Of a stretch of 64,000 bases of DNA, positions 16,940 through 25,957 are shown piece after piece (within the stretch, counting starts at the first letter, position 1; every line of letters starts with the position of its first letter). The stretch is from Pseudoalteromonas luteoviolacea DSM 6061 (GTDB lineage Bacteria; Pseudomonadota; Gammaproteobacteria; Enterobacterales; Alteromonadaceae), in NCBI RefSeq assembly GCF_001625655.1, contig NZ_AUYB01000114.1:40267-104266 (forward strand), read 5' to 3'. Made by a program: the position numbers and the translations under genes. Below the pieces are notes generated by a model that worked only from the letters and a program-made list of their open reading frames with translations, was not told the origin of the DNA and made no database searches.

Positions 16940-18109
16940 TTAAGCATCCCTAGGCAAGCCTTTTTCAACAATGCGGATCAGTCTTGCCTTTTTGCGTTCA
17001 TCGGACTGCTTTTGCTGTTGCTGTGTGAGTGCCCAGCGAATGTGCTCCTCAACCAGTGGCGTAACAAAATCCAATTTGTCTGTGAGCGCTTTTACGATGC
17101 GTTCGTCATAATTTGCATTGCCAAGCCCCACTGCCAAGTTTCGCAGCCAGCGTTCATGGCCGATACGCCTGATAGGACTACCTTCGGTATTTTTTAAAAA
17201 TGTATTTTCGTCCCAGGCAAATAGCTCAAGCATTTCTCTATCTTTGATTGTTTTTCGTGGATGAAAGTCTGCTTCTTCTGTCAGTTGACCAAATCGATTC
17301 CAAGGACAAACGAGTTGACAGTCATCGCAACCATAAACTCGGTTACCTAACAAAGGCCGAAATTCTTCTGGAATAGCGCCTTGAAGCTCTATTGTCAGGT
17401 AGGAGATGCAGCGCCGAGCATCGACAACATAAGGTTCCACAATCGCGCCAGTAGGGCAAAGGCTGATGCAGGCATTACATTTTCCACAACCTTCTTCAAC
17501 TTTCTTTTCGTCAGCAGGCAATGGTAGATCTACGAATAGCTCACCAAGGAAAAACCAAGAACCAGCTTGCTTATGAATGAGTAGACTATTTTTTCCACGC
17601 CAACCCAATCCTGCTTTTTCAGCGATTTGTCGCTCTAATACTGGTGCAGAATCTACAAATGGGCGAAATCCATATTGCCCGACCTCCTTTTCAATACGTT
17701 GGCCAAGTTTCTTTAAGCGGTTTCTGAGTACTTTGTGGTAATCACGCCCCAAAGCATATCGGCTGATATAAGCGGTGGTACTATTTTTTAATGCTTTGGC
17801 AAAACTCGCATCAGGAGGTAGGTAATTCATTTTAACCGTCACTATGCTTTGTGTTCCTGGCACCAATTCGGCTGGGCGAGCCCGTTTCATGCCATGTGCA
17901 GCCATATATTCCATTTCGCCGTGATAGCCTAAGTCGAGCCAGCGTTGCAGTTGGTTTTCATGTTCACTTAAGTCGATATCACTTATACCTACTTCAGCAA
18001 AGCCTAATTCTTTGCCCCAATACTTAATTTTTTCTGCAAGTTCAGTATAGTTAATAGTAGGTTTGGCTTTATTCACGGAATGTCTATCTTGCAAGGTCAA
18101 TACACGCAT
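16940..18109 (-). CDS. queG: Epoxyqueuosine reductase
   Basis: QueG carries out the last step of queuosine synthesis, the cobalamin-dependent reduction of epoxyqueuosine in tRNA. The 389-residue protein has both [4Fe-4S] motifs, CGKCNACISLCPTGAI and YGCDDCQLVCPWNRFG, and the N-terminal GFAEVGISDIDLSEHENQL and GYHGEMEYMAAH segments. The start is uncertain: the ATG at 18109 overlaps the divergent nnr start by 30 bases, while an in-frame GTG at 18076 would leave a three-base gap; neither has a good ribosome site. The queG/nnr divergence is as in E. coli. Confidence 0.95.
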   Translation of the reverse strand: MRVLTLQDRHSVNKAKPTINYTELAEKIKYWGKELGFAEVGISDIDLSEHENQLQRWLDLGYHGEMEYMAAHGMKRARPAELVPGTQSIVTVKMNYLPPDASFAKALKNSTTAYISRYALGRDYHKVLRNRLKKLGQRIEKEVGQYGFRPFVDSAPVLERQIAEKAGLGWRGKNSLLIHKQAGSWFFLGELFVDLPLPADEKKVEEGCGKCNACISLCPTGAIVEPYVVDARRCISYLTIELQGAIPEEFRPLLGNRVYGCDDCQLVCPWNRFGQLTEEADFHPRKTIKDREMLELFAWDENTFLKNTEGSPIRRIGHERWLRNLAVGLGNANYDERIVKALTDKLDFVTPLVEEHIRWALTQQQQKQSDERKKARLIRIVEKGLPRDA

Positions 18110-19567
18110 AATTTACCACAGATTGCTTACTGCGCCCAAGAAGTAAAGCTTCATGAGGAACAGGCAGCATTAAATTCAGGCACAACGCTTAGAGAACTCA
18201 TGCAAAGAGCAGGTCTGGCGTTGTTCGAACTTATCCGCAACAAAGCGGTTAAAAACATTCTAATTTTTACAGGGAAAGGCAATAACGCTGGAGATGGATT
18301 TGTGCTGGCAAAACGCTGTTTGCAAGCTGAAATCAACGTAACTGTGTGTGCCTTATTTGAACCCACATTACTTAAAGGCGATGCCGCAGAAGCCTACCAA
18401 TTGTTTTGTCGCAGTGGTGGTAAGGTTGTCGCGTTAAGGTCTTGTGCTGAAAAGTCGTACGATACTGTGGTTGATGCTGTTTTTGGCACTGGTTTTCGCG
18501 GCGAATTGCCTTGTCACGTTAAAGAAGCATTTGCGCATTTCAACACAAGTAAAGCGTGGAAGCTCGCCGTGGATATTCCCAGTGGCATTAATGGAACAAC
18601 TGCGGAAGTGGCTGAAGGTACATTTCACGCTGATACAACGTTGACTTTTATCGCTCTTAAACAGGGGATGTTGACAGGAGGTGCGCCGAGTTATAGCGGT
18701 GAAGTGTTGCTCGCGGACCTTGGTATAGCGGATGCCTTTGGCGATTTGTCTCATACAAATTGCTGCTACCCCGGTGGCAAATATTTACGTTCACTGCGTC
18801 CTCACAGGGCACCTGATAGCTATAAAAATAAATGTGGCCATGTTCTTCTAATTGGAGGAGGAAAAGGAATGGCTGGTGCTATTAGATTGGCTGCAGAAGC
18901 TTGCCTACGAACTGGGGCTGGTTTGGTGTCGGTGGCAACTCACCCTGAGAATCAACAAGCGGTATTGCAGGGGCGATATGAGTTAATGGTTCATGGGATT
19001 TCGGTTGTTGCTGAGCTTGAGGCTTTATTGGCAAAGGTTGATGTAGTGGTGATAGGTCCAGGTCTTGGGCAAGATGCTTGGGCTCGCAAACTATTTAATG
19101 CCGCGAAAAAATTCGAGGGACCAGTTGTGTGTGATGCCGATGGCATCAACTTATTGGCGCAAAGTCACCTCCCATGGTTAAGAGCAATTTTAACGCCCCA
19201 CCTTGGAGAAGCAAAGCGGTTGCTAGATGATAGCTCTATTGATACGGCAAAACGGTTTGAGTTAGCTGAGATGTTAAGCAAGCAGTATGCAGCTTGTATT
19301 GTACTTAAAGGCCCTGGAAGCCTGATTGTCGATGGAAAGCGAACAAACATTAACCGCTCAGGCTCTGAAGCGATGGCGAGTGCTGGGATGGGCGATGTAT
19401 TATCTGGTATAATTGCAGGTTTATTGGCACAAGGCTTGAATAGGTTTGAAGCGGCCACACTTGGTGTGTATATTCATGGTCTTGCAGCTGAACAAGCAGC
19501 TCGCGATGGTCAATTAGGGTTGCTCGCGAGTGATTTATTTGTCCATATTAGAGGTATTATGGGATGA
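18080..19567 (+). CDS. nnr: Bifunctional NAD(P)H-hydrate epimerase / ADP-dependent dehydratase
   Basis: Nnr repairs damaged NAD(P)HX. The N-terminal YjeF_N domain (1-215) interconverts the R and S epimers and the C-terminal ribokinase-like domain (225-495) dehydrates the S form using ADP. The markers are FTGKGNNAGDGFVLAKR and VVDAVFGTGFRGELP in the first half, and HVLLIGGGKGMAGAIRLA, GPGLGQDAW and SGSEAMASAGMGDVLSGIIA in the second. The length of 495 residues is normal. It starts the nnr-tsaE-amiB-mutL-miaA-hfq-hflX run and overlaps tsaE by four bases. Confidence 0.95.
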   Translation: MSILQGQYTHNLPQIAYCAQEVKLHEEQAALNSGTTLRELMQRAGLALFELIRNKAVKNILIFTGKGNNAGDGFVLAKRCLQAEINVTVCALFEPTLLKGDAAEAYQLFCRSGGKVVALRSCAEKSYDTVVDAVFGTGFRGELPCHVKEAFAHFNTSKAWKLAVDIPSGINGTTAEVAEGTFHADTTLTFIALKQGMLTGGAPSYSGEVLLADLGIADAFGDLSHTNCCYPGGKYLRSLRPHRAPDSYKNKCGHVLLIGGGKGMAGAIRLAAEACLRTGAGLVSVATHPENQQAVLQGRYELMVHGISVVAELEALLAKVDVVVIGPGLGQDAWARKLFNAAKKFEGPVVCDADGINLLAQSHLPWLRAILTPHLGEAKRLLDDSSIDTAKRFELAEMLSKQYAACIVLKGPGSLIVDGKRTNINRSGSEAMASAGMGDVLSGIIAGLLAQGLNRFEAATLGVYIHGLAAEQAARDGQLGLLASDLFVHIRGIMG

Positions 19568-20040
19568 GCCAAAACGATACTTTGCAACTTTCATTGGCTG
19601 ATGAGGATGCAACGATTGCATTAGGTAGGCAATTAGCGTCTTCAATTTCTGAAGGGGCCGTTTTTTATATGCACGGTGATCTGGGCGCTGGTAAAACCAC
19701 AATGACCAGAGGCTTGGTGCAAGGTTTAGGGCATGTGGGCAATGTAAAAAGCCCGACCTATACTCTCGTTGAACCGTATGAATTACCTGAACGCTTGGTT
19801 TACCACTTTGATTTGTATCGCTTAGGGGATCCAGAAGAATTGGAGTTTATGGGAATTAGGGATTACTTTTCTACACAAGCTGTGTGTATAGTAGAGTGGC
19901 CTGAAAAGGGACATGGATACATTCCAAATCCAGATATTGATGTTTACTTGGCTTATGAAGGCGACGCGAGAAGCGCAACTTTGAAAGCACACAGTGAACG
20001 AGGAAAGCAATTATTGGCAACTATAAGTAGTTATGCGTAG
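19564..20040 (+). CDS. tsaE: tRNA threonylcarbamoyladenosine biosynthesis ATPase TsaE
   Basis: TsaE is the ATPase that works with TsaB and TsaD to install the threonylcarbamoyl group (t6A37) on ANN-decoding tRNAs. The 158-residue protein has the Walker A motif GDLGAGKTTMTRGLVQGLG, the SPTYTLVEPYE loop, VYHFDLYRLGDPEELEFMG, and IVEWPEKG near the C-terminus, all standard. It overlaps nnr by four bases and amiB by eight, so translation is probably coupled. Confidence 0.97.
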   Translation: MSQNDTLQLSLADEDATIALGRQLASSISEGAVFYMHGDLGAGKTTMTRGLVQGLGHVGNVKSPTYTLVEPYELPERLVYHFDLYRLGDPEELEFMGIRDYFSTQAVCIVEWPEKGHGYIPNPDIDVYLAYEGDARSATLKAHSERGKQLLATISSYA

Positions 20041-21373
20041 TGCACATAGTAAATATATAAATATAATAATCATGTTTGTGCTGCTGGTTTTTGCAGCGCA
20101 GACGTTTGCTAAAAATGCCATTAATAATGTGCGTATTAGGCCTTCAGCTGAAAGTACGCGCGTGGTATTTGATTTGTCTAAAAAACCGGAATTTAGTTAT
20201 TTCGTTTTACAGAAACCGCTTCGGCTCGTGGTTGATTTTGAAAATACTAAACAACTACCTAAGTTGCCAGCTATTCCAAAAAAGCATCGAGTTATCAGTA
20301 AAATACGCTACAGCAAACCAAAAAAGAAAAATGCGACTCGAGTGGTTTTCGAACTTAATGGACCAACTAAGCCTGTGATTTTTGCACTTGCTCCAACAGG
20401 GTCGAGCTCGAACCGGTTGGTCGTAGATCTTTATGGTCAAAAAAAAGCTGCGCCAGTTAAGTCGACGAACAAAAAGCGTGAATTAAAGCGCGACAGAGAT
20501 ATAGTAATTGCCATAGATGCTGGCCATGGTGGGCAAGATCCAGGCTCTATCGGGCCCTCAGGCACGTTTGAGAAGCATATTACTTTGCAGATCGCCAAGC
20601 GCTTAGCCAAACTCATTAACAAAGAGCCAGGCATGTCTGCTCAGTTGACCCGCTCTGGAGACTATTTCCTTAAATTGAACACGCGTACTGCTAAAGCCAG
20701 AACTCGGCGTGCAGACTTTTTCGTATCGATTCATGCTGATGCATTTTCGAGCCCCAAGCCTCGCGGTGCATCAGTATGGACATTGTCATTACGCCGGGCG
20801 AATTCTGAGATAGGTAAATGGCTTGAGAATAAAGAAAAGCAATCTCAATTACTCGGTGGTGCGGCTGGTGTAATTAAAGACACAGAAAACGAAAAGTATT
20901 TAGCAAAGGCTTTGCTAGATATGTCGATGGATCACTCAATGAAAACAGGGTTCCAGGTTGCGGAAGAGATAGTGTCTGAACTGAAAAAGGTCGCAAAGCT
21001 ACACAAAAAGCGCCCTCAGGCGGCAAATTTTGGGGTGTTAAAATCACCAGATATTCCATCAATTCTGGTGGAAACTGGATTTATATCTAACCCGCAAGAG
21101 GAAAGGCAACTTAAAACAGCCTATCATCAGCAGCGCTTGGCAAATGCGGTGTTTGTATCGATAAAGCGTTACTACCAAAAAAATCCACCAGATGATTCGT
21201 TGTTTGCAAGACTAAAAGAACAGAAACCGCTTCATCACAAAGTTAAGCGTGGAGAGTCTTTAAGTTTATTGGCCGCAAGGTATGGAACGACTGTGTCCGC
21301 ATTGAAAAAGGTCAATCGTCTGAAGAATAACACGTTACATATAGGTCAAGTATTGACCATACCTAAGGCTTGA
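20033..21373 (+). CDS. amiB: N-acetylmuramoyl-L-alanine amidase AmiB-type (AMIN, Amidase_3, LysM)
   Basis: This periplasmic zinc amidase cleaves the bond between MurNAc and the stem peptide to split septal peptidoglycan. A signal peptide (about 1-26) is followed by an AMIN domain (about 28-135), a short basic linker, Amidase_3 (about 150-385) with IAIDAGHGGQDPGSIGPSG, SIHADAF and ILVETGFISNPQEE as zinc and catalytic motifs, and one C-terminal LysM repeat (HHKVKRGESLSLLAARYG, ending LHIGQVLTIP). Its place before mutL identifies it as the AmiB orthologue. Members need an EnvC/NlpD-type LytM activator, not encoded here. Confidence 0.94.
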   Translation: MRSAHSKYINIIIMFVLLVFAAQTFAKNAINNVRIRPSAESTRVVFDLSKKPEFSYFVLQKPLRLVVDFENTKQLPKLPAIPKKHRVISKIRYSKPKKKNATRVVFELNGPTKPVIFALAPTGSSSNRLVVDLYGQKKAAPVKSTNKKRELKRDRDIVIAIDAGHGGQDPGSIGPSGTFEKHITLQIAKRLAKLINKEPGMSAQLTRSGDYFLKLNTRTAKARTRRADFFVSIHADAFSSPKPRGASVWTLSLRRANSEIGKWLENKEKQSQLLGGAAGVIKDTENEKYLAKALLDMSMDHSMKTGFQVAEEIVSELKKVAKLHKKRPQAANFGVLKSPDIPSILVETGFISNPQEERQLKTAYHQQRLANAVFVSIKRYYQKNPPDDSLFARLKEQKPLHHKVKRGESLSLLAARYGTTVSALKKVNRLKNNTLHIGQVLTIPKA

Positions 21374-21378
21374 TAGTG

Positions 21379-23295
21379 ATGGCAATAGAGATATTACCTG
21401 CTCGATTAGCGAACCAAATTGCGGCTGGTGAAGTTGTTGAAAGACCAGCGTCAGTAGTCAAAGAGTTAGTAGAAAATAGTATTGATGCTGGCGCTACACG
21501 TATTCAAATAGATATTGAACGTGGAGGCCATAAACTCATACGCATTCGTGACAATGGGTCGGGTATTATCAAAGACGAATTGGCCTTAGCATTATCTCGC
21601 CACGCGACAAGTAAACTGAAGAATTTAGATGATTTAGAAGCCATTGCCTCATTGGGATTTCGGGGAGAGGCTTTAGCGTCTATTAGTTCAGTATCTAGGT
21701 TAACTCTAAGTTCAAAACCGTCATCCCAAGATACCGCATGGCAGGCGTGTGCTGAGGGAAGAGATATGGCTGTTCAAATCCAGCCAACTGCTCACCCCAA
21801 TGGCACGACCATAGAGGTTAAGGACCTATTCTTTAATACACCCGCAAGAAGAAAGTTTTTACGTACAGAGAAAACTGAGTTTAGCCACATTGATGAATTA
21901 GTTAAACGTATTGCACTCAGTCGTTTTGATGTCGCCATTACTTTGACTCACAATCAAAAAGTAGTGCGCCAGTTTCGCTCGCAATCAAACCCTCGCAGTA
22001 TTGAGCGAGTAGCACATGTTGCTGGTAGGGTATTTCAGCGAGAAGCCAGTTTTATTGAATCTGGTTATGAGGGGTTAGAGCTCTATGGGTGGGTTTTGCC
22101 CTTGGGCAGTAATACTCAGCCTCAATATACTTATGTAAACGGCAGGATGATGCGTGATAAGTTAATTTTGCACGCAATTCGTCAAGCCTTTGAAGAGGCA
22201 ACTGGAAGCCAAGATACACCAGGGTTTGTGATTTACTTAAATCTTGATCCAAGGCAGGTAGATGTCAATGTACACCCTGCTAAACATGAAGTGCGATTTC
22301 ATCAAGCGCGATTGGTTCACGACTTTATTGTTCAAGCAATTAAACAAGTCGTTGAACCACAGCCTTCGTCTTTGTTAGAGCCAGAGTATAGACCTGAAGC
22401 GTTGCCGTTAGAACATACTGCGCAGCCAAATTTGCCGATAGAACCAGAACCTCAGCCTATTCATCAGGAATATAGAACACCTCTTCGTCAGAGTGATGTT
22501 CAAGTTCGTGAGCCTGACGCGATTGATAGGCAAGCCGAGAGAATCACAGCGGGAGCAGGGGCATTCAAGCAATCAACTTCGCCTGCAGGTCATTCAGAAA
22601 GACCTAGTAGGGCGTATAGTTCAGCTGCCACTCAGCAAAAAAAGGTTAATGTTAACCAACTCTATCAAGCCTTTAGCCATGAAGATAAAGGCATTGAGCA
22701 AGTTTCAACTGATTCCGTAGTAAGCCCACAAGTCTCAGATAATCCAGAACAGTGTACTCAAACACACTGGATGGCGTTACCACAGGGGGGGATTTTACTG
22801 CAAGAGTCACAGCAGTTAATGCTAACTCATGGTCGGTATGGGTTAAAGGCGCTGTGGCGAGAGCAAATTGAGTCAGACGGAACGCTGCTTGGCAAAGCTT
22901 TGTTGTTACCTGTGAGAGTAAACCAAACTAAAGCTGAATCTGAGCTACTACAAAATGCCAGCTCATGGTTAACACTGTTGGGCTTTGAAATGCAGTTTAA
23001 AGACAATCATGTAATGGTCAAAAAGCTGCCCGTTAGCTTGTATAGTCTGGATGTGGGGCAGTGTGTTTCAATACTTGTTGAAACCTGTAGTCAAGATACC
23101 GAGACAGCTTTGGATTTAGAATATTGGGTTGATTGGTTATTGGTGAACACGCCAGATAGCTACTTTGGATCCCAACATTTTGAGTTGGTACGTGAAAAAA
23201 TGCTAAAAAAACAGAAAAGCAAAGCAGCAATTACTGCAAAAGCCGTTAAAATAGAGCCAAATTATATTCTAGATTTACTACCGAAAGGTTATTAG
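21379..23295 (+). CDS. mutL: DNA mismatch repair protein MutL
   Basis: MutL couples MutS mismatch recognition to downstream excision. The 638-residue protein has an N-terminal GHKL ATPase (about 1-330): IAAGEVVERPASVVKELVEN, NSIDAGATRI, IRDNGSGI, LGFRGEALASISSV and NGRMMRDK. A variable Pro/Glu/Gln-rich linker (about 335-445) leads to a C-terminal dimerisation domain. I see no DQHAxxER endonuclease motif, so like E. coli MutL it is probably not a nuclease and would rely on MutH. The ATG at 21379 fits the alignment; upstream in-frame GTG and TTG are less likely. It follows amiB by five bases. Confidence 0.97.
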   Translation: MAIEILPARLANQIAAGEVVERPASVVKELVENSIDAGATRIQIDIERGGHKLIRIRDNGSGIIKDELALALSRHATSKLKNLDDLEAIASLGFRGEALASISSVSRLTLSSKPSSQDTAWQACAEGRDMAVQIQPTAHPNGTTIEVKDLFFNTPARRKFLRTEKTEFSHIDELVKRIALSRFDVAITLTHNQKVVRQFRSQSNPRSIERVAHVAGRVFQREASFIESGYEGLELYGWVLPLGSNTQPQYTYVNGRMMRDKLILHAIRQAFEEATGSQDTPGFVIYLNLDPRQVDVNVHPAKHEVRFHQARLVHDFIVQAIKQVVEPQPSSLLEPEYRPEALPLEHTAQPNLPIEPEPQPIHQEYRTPLRQSDVQVREPDAIDRQAERITAGAGAFKQSTSPAGHSERPSRAYSSAATQQKKVNVNQLYQAFSHEDKGIEQVSTDSVVSPQVSDNPEQCTQTHWMALPQGGILLQESQQLMLTHGRYGLKALWREQIESDGTLLGKALLLPVRVNQTKAESELLQNASSWLTLLGFEMQFKDNHVMVKKLPVSLYSLDVGQCVSILVETCSQDTETALDLEYWVDWLLVNTPDSYFGSQHFELVREKMLKKQKSKAAITAKAVKIEPNYILDLLPKGY

Positions 23296-23296
23296 T

Positions 23297-24214
23297 TTGC
23301 AGAACAAACCAGTTATCACCCTAATGGGACCAACAGCAGCAGGTAAAACTGCTTTGGCCATTGAGCTGTGTAAACACTTAAACACCGAAATTATTAGTGT
23401 TGATTCGGCACTTGTATATAAAGGGATGGATATAGGTACAGCGAAGCCAGATCAAGACGAGTTGGCACAAGCGCCTCATCACTTGATTGACTTAATTGAC
23501 CCGCGAGAGAGTTACTCGGTAGCTGATTTTCGTAATGATGCGATTGCGTGCATAGAGAGATTTCATGAGCAGGGAAAAGTTCCGGTGCTTGTGGGCGGCA
23601 CAATGATGTATTTTAAAGGGTTAATCGAGGGCTTATCGCCGTTACCTGAGGCGTCTATTTCGGTGCGTGCAGAACTTGAAAAAGAAGCTTTAGAAAAGGG
23701 CTGGCCCGCGCTACATGCAGAGTTGATGCAGATAGATCCACAAGCTGGAGAAAAAATTAGTGAGAACGATTCACAAAGGATTAATCGGGCATTAGAGGTT
23801 TTTCGTATAACAGGAAAACCGATGTCAGTATTGCAAAAGGAGAAACAACCTACATTGCCTTACGACTTTTATCAATTTGCTATCGCGCCGAGTGATCGTA
23901 AAATACTCCATGAGCGAATTGAGAAAAGATTTAAAATAATGCTAGAACAAGGGTTTAAAAACGAAGTTTTGGCCTTATATAATCGAAAGGATTTACACCC
24001 TGACTTGCCTTCTATCCGATGCGTTGGATACAGGCAAATGTGGGAACATTTAGCCGGTGAATATGACTATGATGAAATGGTTTTCAGAGGTATCGCCGCA
24101 ACCAGACAACTAGCAAAGCGGCAGTTGACTTGGCTTCGGAGTTGGCCAGAGGTAACTTGGTTAGAAACCGGAGAGCAAGAAAACTTGCAACGAATTTTAA
24201 GTTCGCTAAGCTAA
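23297..24214 (+). CDS. miaA: tRNA dimethylallyltransferase
   Basis: MiaA transfers a dimethylallyl group to N6 of A37 in tRNAs that read codons starting with U. The 305-residue protein shows the P-loop LMGPTAAGKTALAIEL, ISVDSALVYKGMDIGTAKP, HHLIDLIDP, and VGGTMMYFKGLIEGL. Near the end it has IRCVGYRQMWEHL and RQLAKRQLTWLRSW. The start appears to be TTG at 23297, with AAAGG about nine bases upstream and no in-frame ATG in the expected region. The gap to mutL is one base. Confidence 0.97.
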   Translation: MQNKPVITLMGPTAAGKTALAIELCKHLNTEIISVDSALVYKGMDIGTAKPDQDELAQAPHHLIDLIDPRESYSVADFRNDAIACIERFHEQGKVPVLVGGTMMYFKGLIEGLSPLPEASISVRAELEKEALEKGWPALHAELMQIDPQAGEKISENDSQRINRALEVFRITGKPMSVLQKEKQPTLPYDFYQFAIAPSDRKILHERIEKRFKIMLEQGFKNEVLALYNRKDLHPDLPSIRCVGYRQMWEHLAGEYDYDEMVFRGIAATRQLAKRQLTWLRSWPEVTWLETGEQENLQRILSSLS

Positions 24215-24235
24215 TAGTAGTTGAACCAATATTTT

Positions 24236-24265
24236 GTTGATATTTATTCAACTAACTCAACATAA
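24236..24265 (+). promoter_or_regulatory. Possible hfq promoter
   Basis: TTGATA at 24236-24241 and CATAAT at 24260-24265 are 18 bases apart, in the 77-base gap between miaA and hfq. An eight-base inverted repeat (TAGTTGAA at 24217-24224, TTCAACTA at 24246-24253) overlaps the same region and could be regulatory. E. coli hfq also has promoters of its own inside the operon. Confidence 0.45.
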
Positions 24266-24291
24266 TAACACCTAGAACGAAGGATAAGAAA

Positions 24292-24555
24292 ATGGCAAAA
24301 GGCCAATCGTTACAAGACCCATTTTTGAATGTCTTGCGTCGTGAGCGCATTCCAGTTTCAATTTTTTTAGTTAACGGCATCAAATTACAAGGTAAAATTC
24401 AGTCTTTTGACCAATTCGTGATTTTACTAGAAAATACCGTGAATCAAATGGTTTACAAACACGCCATCTCAACAGTTGTTCCTGCAAGAGCCGTCAATTT
24501 CCAAAATACACAAGGAAATGAAGGTGCAGAGCAAAATGAAGATGGCAATTTTTAA
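24292..24555 (+). CDS. hfq: RNA-binding protein Hfq
   Basis: Hfq is the hexameric Sm-like RNA chaperone that pairs small RNAs with mRNAs. The 87-residue protein keeps the Sm1 region (QDPFLNVLRRERIPVSIFLV, NGIKLQGKIQSFD) and the Sm2 motif VYKHAISTVVP. The C-terminal tail after residue 70 is short (about 17 residues, acidic and Asn/Gln-rich). GAAGGA precedes the ATG. Confidence 0.98.
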   Translation: MAKGQSLQDPFLNVLRRERIPVSIFLVNGIKLQGKIQSFDQFVILLENTVNQMVYKHAISTVVPARAVNFQNTQGNEGAEQNEDGNF

Positions 24556-24576
24556 TAGATATTAGGAGCATGTTGC

Positions 24577-25866
24577 TTGTTTGACCGTTATGAAGCCGGC
24601 GAACAGGCAGTCTTAGTGCACATAGAGTTTCCTAACGAAGGAGATCGTGAAGATCTGCAAGAATTGGAAATGCTAGTATCTTCTGCTGGTGTTAGTAGTG
24701 TGGCGGTTGTGCAAGGCAGCCGTCAGGCACCTCACCCCAAGCTGTTTGTCGGAACGGGCAAAGCAGAAGAAATTGCCGAGATTGTCAGAACTTATAAAGC
24801 AGACGTCATTATATTTAATCACCAACTCAGTCCTTCTCAAGAACGTAACATAGAGCGTGTCTGCCGTTGTCGTGTTTTGGACCGAACTACACTTATCTTA
24901 GATATATTTGCGCAACGAGCTCGAACGCATGAAGGTAAGTTGCAAGTTGAGTTAGCTCAGTTGAGACATATTTCAACTCGATTGATTAGAGGCTGGACCC
25001 ACCTTGAAAGGCAAAAAGGCGGGATAGGTCTGCGAGGACCTGGTGAGACTCAGCTAGAAACAGACCGTCGCTTACTTAGAGAAAGAATCAAAAGCATTCG
25101 AAAGCGTTTGGACAAAGTTGCAGTGGTACGAGAGCAAGGCCGTCGAGCGAGAAACCGAAACGAGATTCCGACCGTATCATTGGTTGGATATACGAACGCG
25201 GGTAAGTCGACACTGTTCAATCGTATTACAAATTCAGATGTTTATGCAGCAGACCAATTGTTCGCAACGTTAGACCCAACATTACGCAAACTTGAAATTG
25301 ATGATGTTGGTGCTGTGATTCTAGCTGATACTGTAGGGTTTATTAGGCACTTACCTCATGACCTTGTTGCAGCTTTTAAGGCAACTTTAACAGAAACCAG
25401 AGAAGCAGATTTGCAATTGCATGTGGTGGATGTTGCCGATCACAGAAGAAAAGAAAATATAGAACAGGTACAATCGGTTCTCGAAGAGATTGAAGCGGAC
25501 GAAATTCCGCAGCTTTTGGTTTATAACAAGATTGATTTAGTAGAAGAGATCCAGCCAAAAATTGACCGAGACGAAGAAGGCATGCCAATTAGGGTATGGC
25601 TTTCAGCTCAGGCCAACCAAGGTGTCGAGCTGCTTTCTCAGGCAATCTCAGAGTTGTTAGCTAAAAAAATGTTTAGCAACAAGTTAGTGGTACCTCCGGC
25701 TTTTGGAAAACTACGAGGTGCGCTTTTTAATCTGAATGCGGTGAATAGTGAAAGCTATGACGAGCAAGGTAATTGGTTGCTAGATGTCAGGTTACCTCAA
25801 GCTGATTGGGAGCGTCTCAAAAAAGAGCAAGGGCCAGAAATTGAGCGGTTTATCGCTCAAAATTGA
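24577..25866 (+). CDS. hflX: Ribosome-splitting GTPase HflX
   Basis: HflX is a GTPase that binds 50S subunits and splits stalled 70S ribosomes after stress. The N-terminal domain starts MFDRYEAGEQAVLVHIEFPN and includes APHPKLFVGTGKAEEIAEI. A glycine-rich linker (RQKGGIGLRGPGETQLETDR) precedes the G domain with G1 GYTNAGKSTLFNR, G3 ADTVGFI and G4 NKID. The length of 429 residues is normal. It starts with TTG, eight bases after AGGAG; the nearby ATG at 24570 is out of frame. Confidence 0.96.
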   Translation: MFDRYEAGEQAVLVHIEFPNEGDREDLQELEMLVSSAGVSSVAVVQGSRQAPHPKLFVGTGKAEEIAEIVRTYKADVIIFNHQLSPSQERNIERVCRCRVLDRTTLILDIFAQRARTHEGKLQVELAQLRHISTRLIRGWTHLERQKGGIGLRGPGETQLETDRRLLRERIKSIRKRLDKVAVVREQGRRARNRNEIPTVSLVGYTNAGKSTLFNRITNSDVYAADQLFATLDPTLRKLEIDDVGAVILADTVGFIRHLPHDLVAAFKATLTETREADLQLHVVDVADHRRKENIEQVQSVLEEIEADEIPQLLVYNKIDLVEEIQPKIDRDEEGMPIRVWLSAQANQGVELLSQAISELLAKKMFSNKLVVPPAFGKLRGALFNLNAVNSESYDEQGNWLLDVRLPQADWERLKKEQGPEIERFIAQN

Positions 25867-25876
25867 AAAAATTACT

Positions 25877-25914
25877 AATTCATCCTAATTCTCTATTAGA
25901 ATGGGGTGAATTTT
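25877..25914 (+). terminator. Hairpin between hflX and hflK, possible terminator or attenuator
   Basis: AATTCATCCT and ATTCT on the left pair with AGAAT and GGGGTGAATT on the right, with one bulged base, G-U pairs and a small loop. TTTT follows. The stem is AU-rich with a few G-C pairs, so termination may be partial. Confidence 0.5.
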
Positions 25915-25941
25915 GATAGATTAAATTTAATTCATTTTATA
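25913..25941 (+). promoter_or_regulatory. Possible promoter of hflK-hflC
   Basis: TTGATA (25913-25918) and TTTATA (25936-25941) are 17 bases apart in the gap that follows the hairpin. They would start transcription just ahead of the hflK ribosome site. Confidence 0.45.
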
Positions 25942-25957
25942 ACAATGGAGTATAGCT

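Noticed and set aside
24217..24253. Inverted repeat before hfq as a terminator for miaA
   Set aside because: The 21-base loop and the lack of a U-run do not fit a terminator; it is noted only as a possible regulatory repeat.
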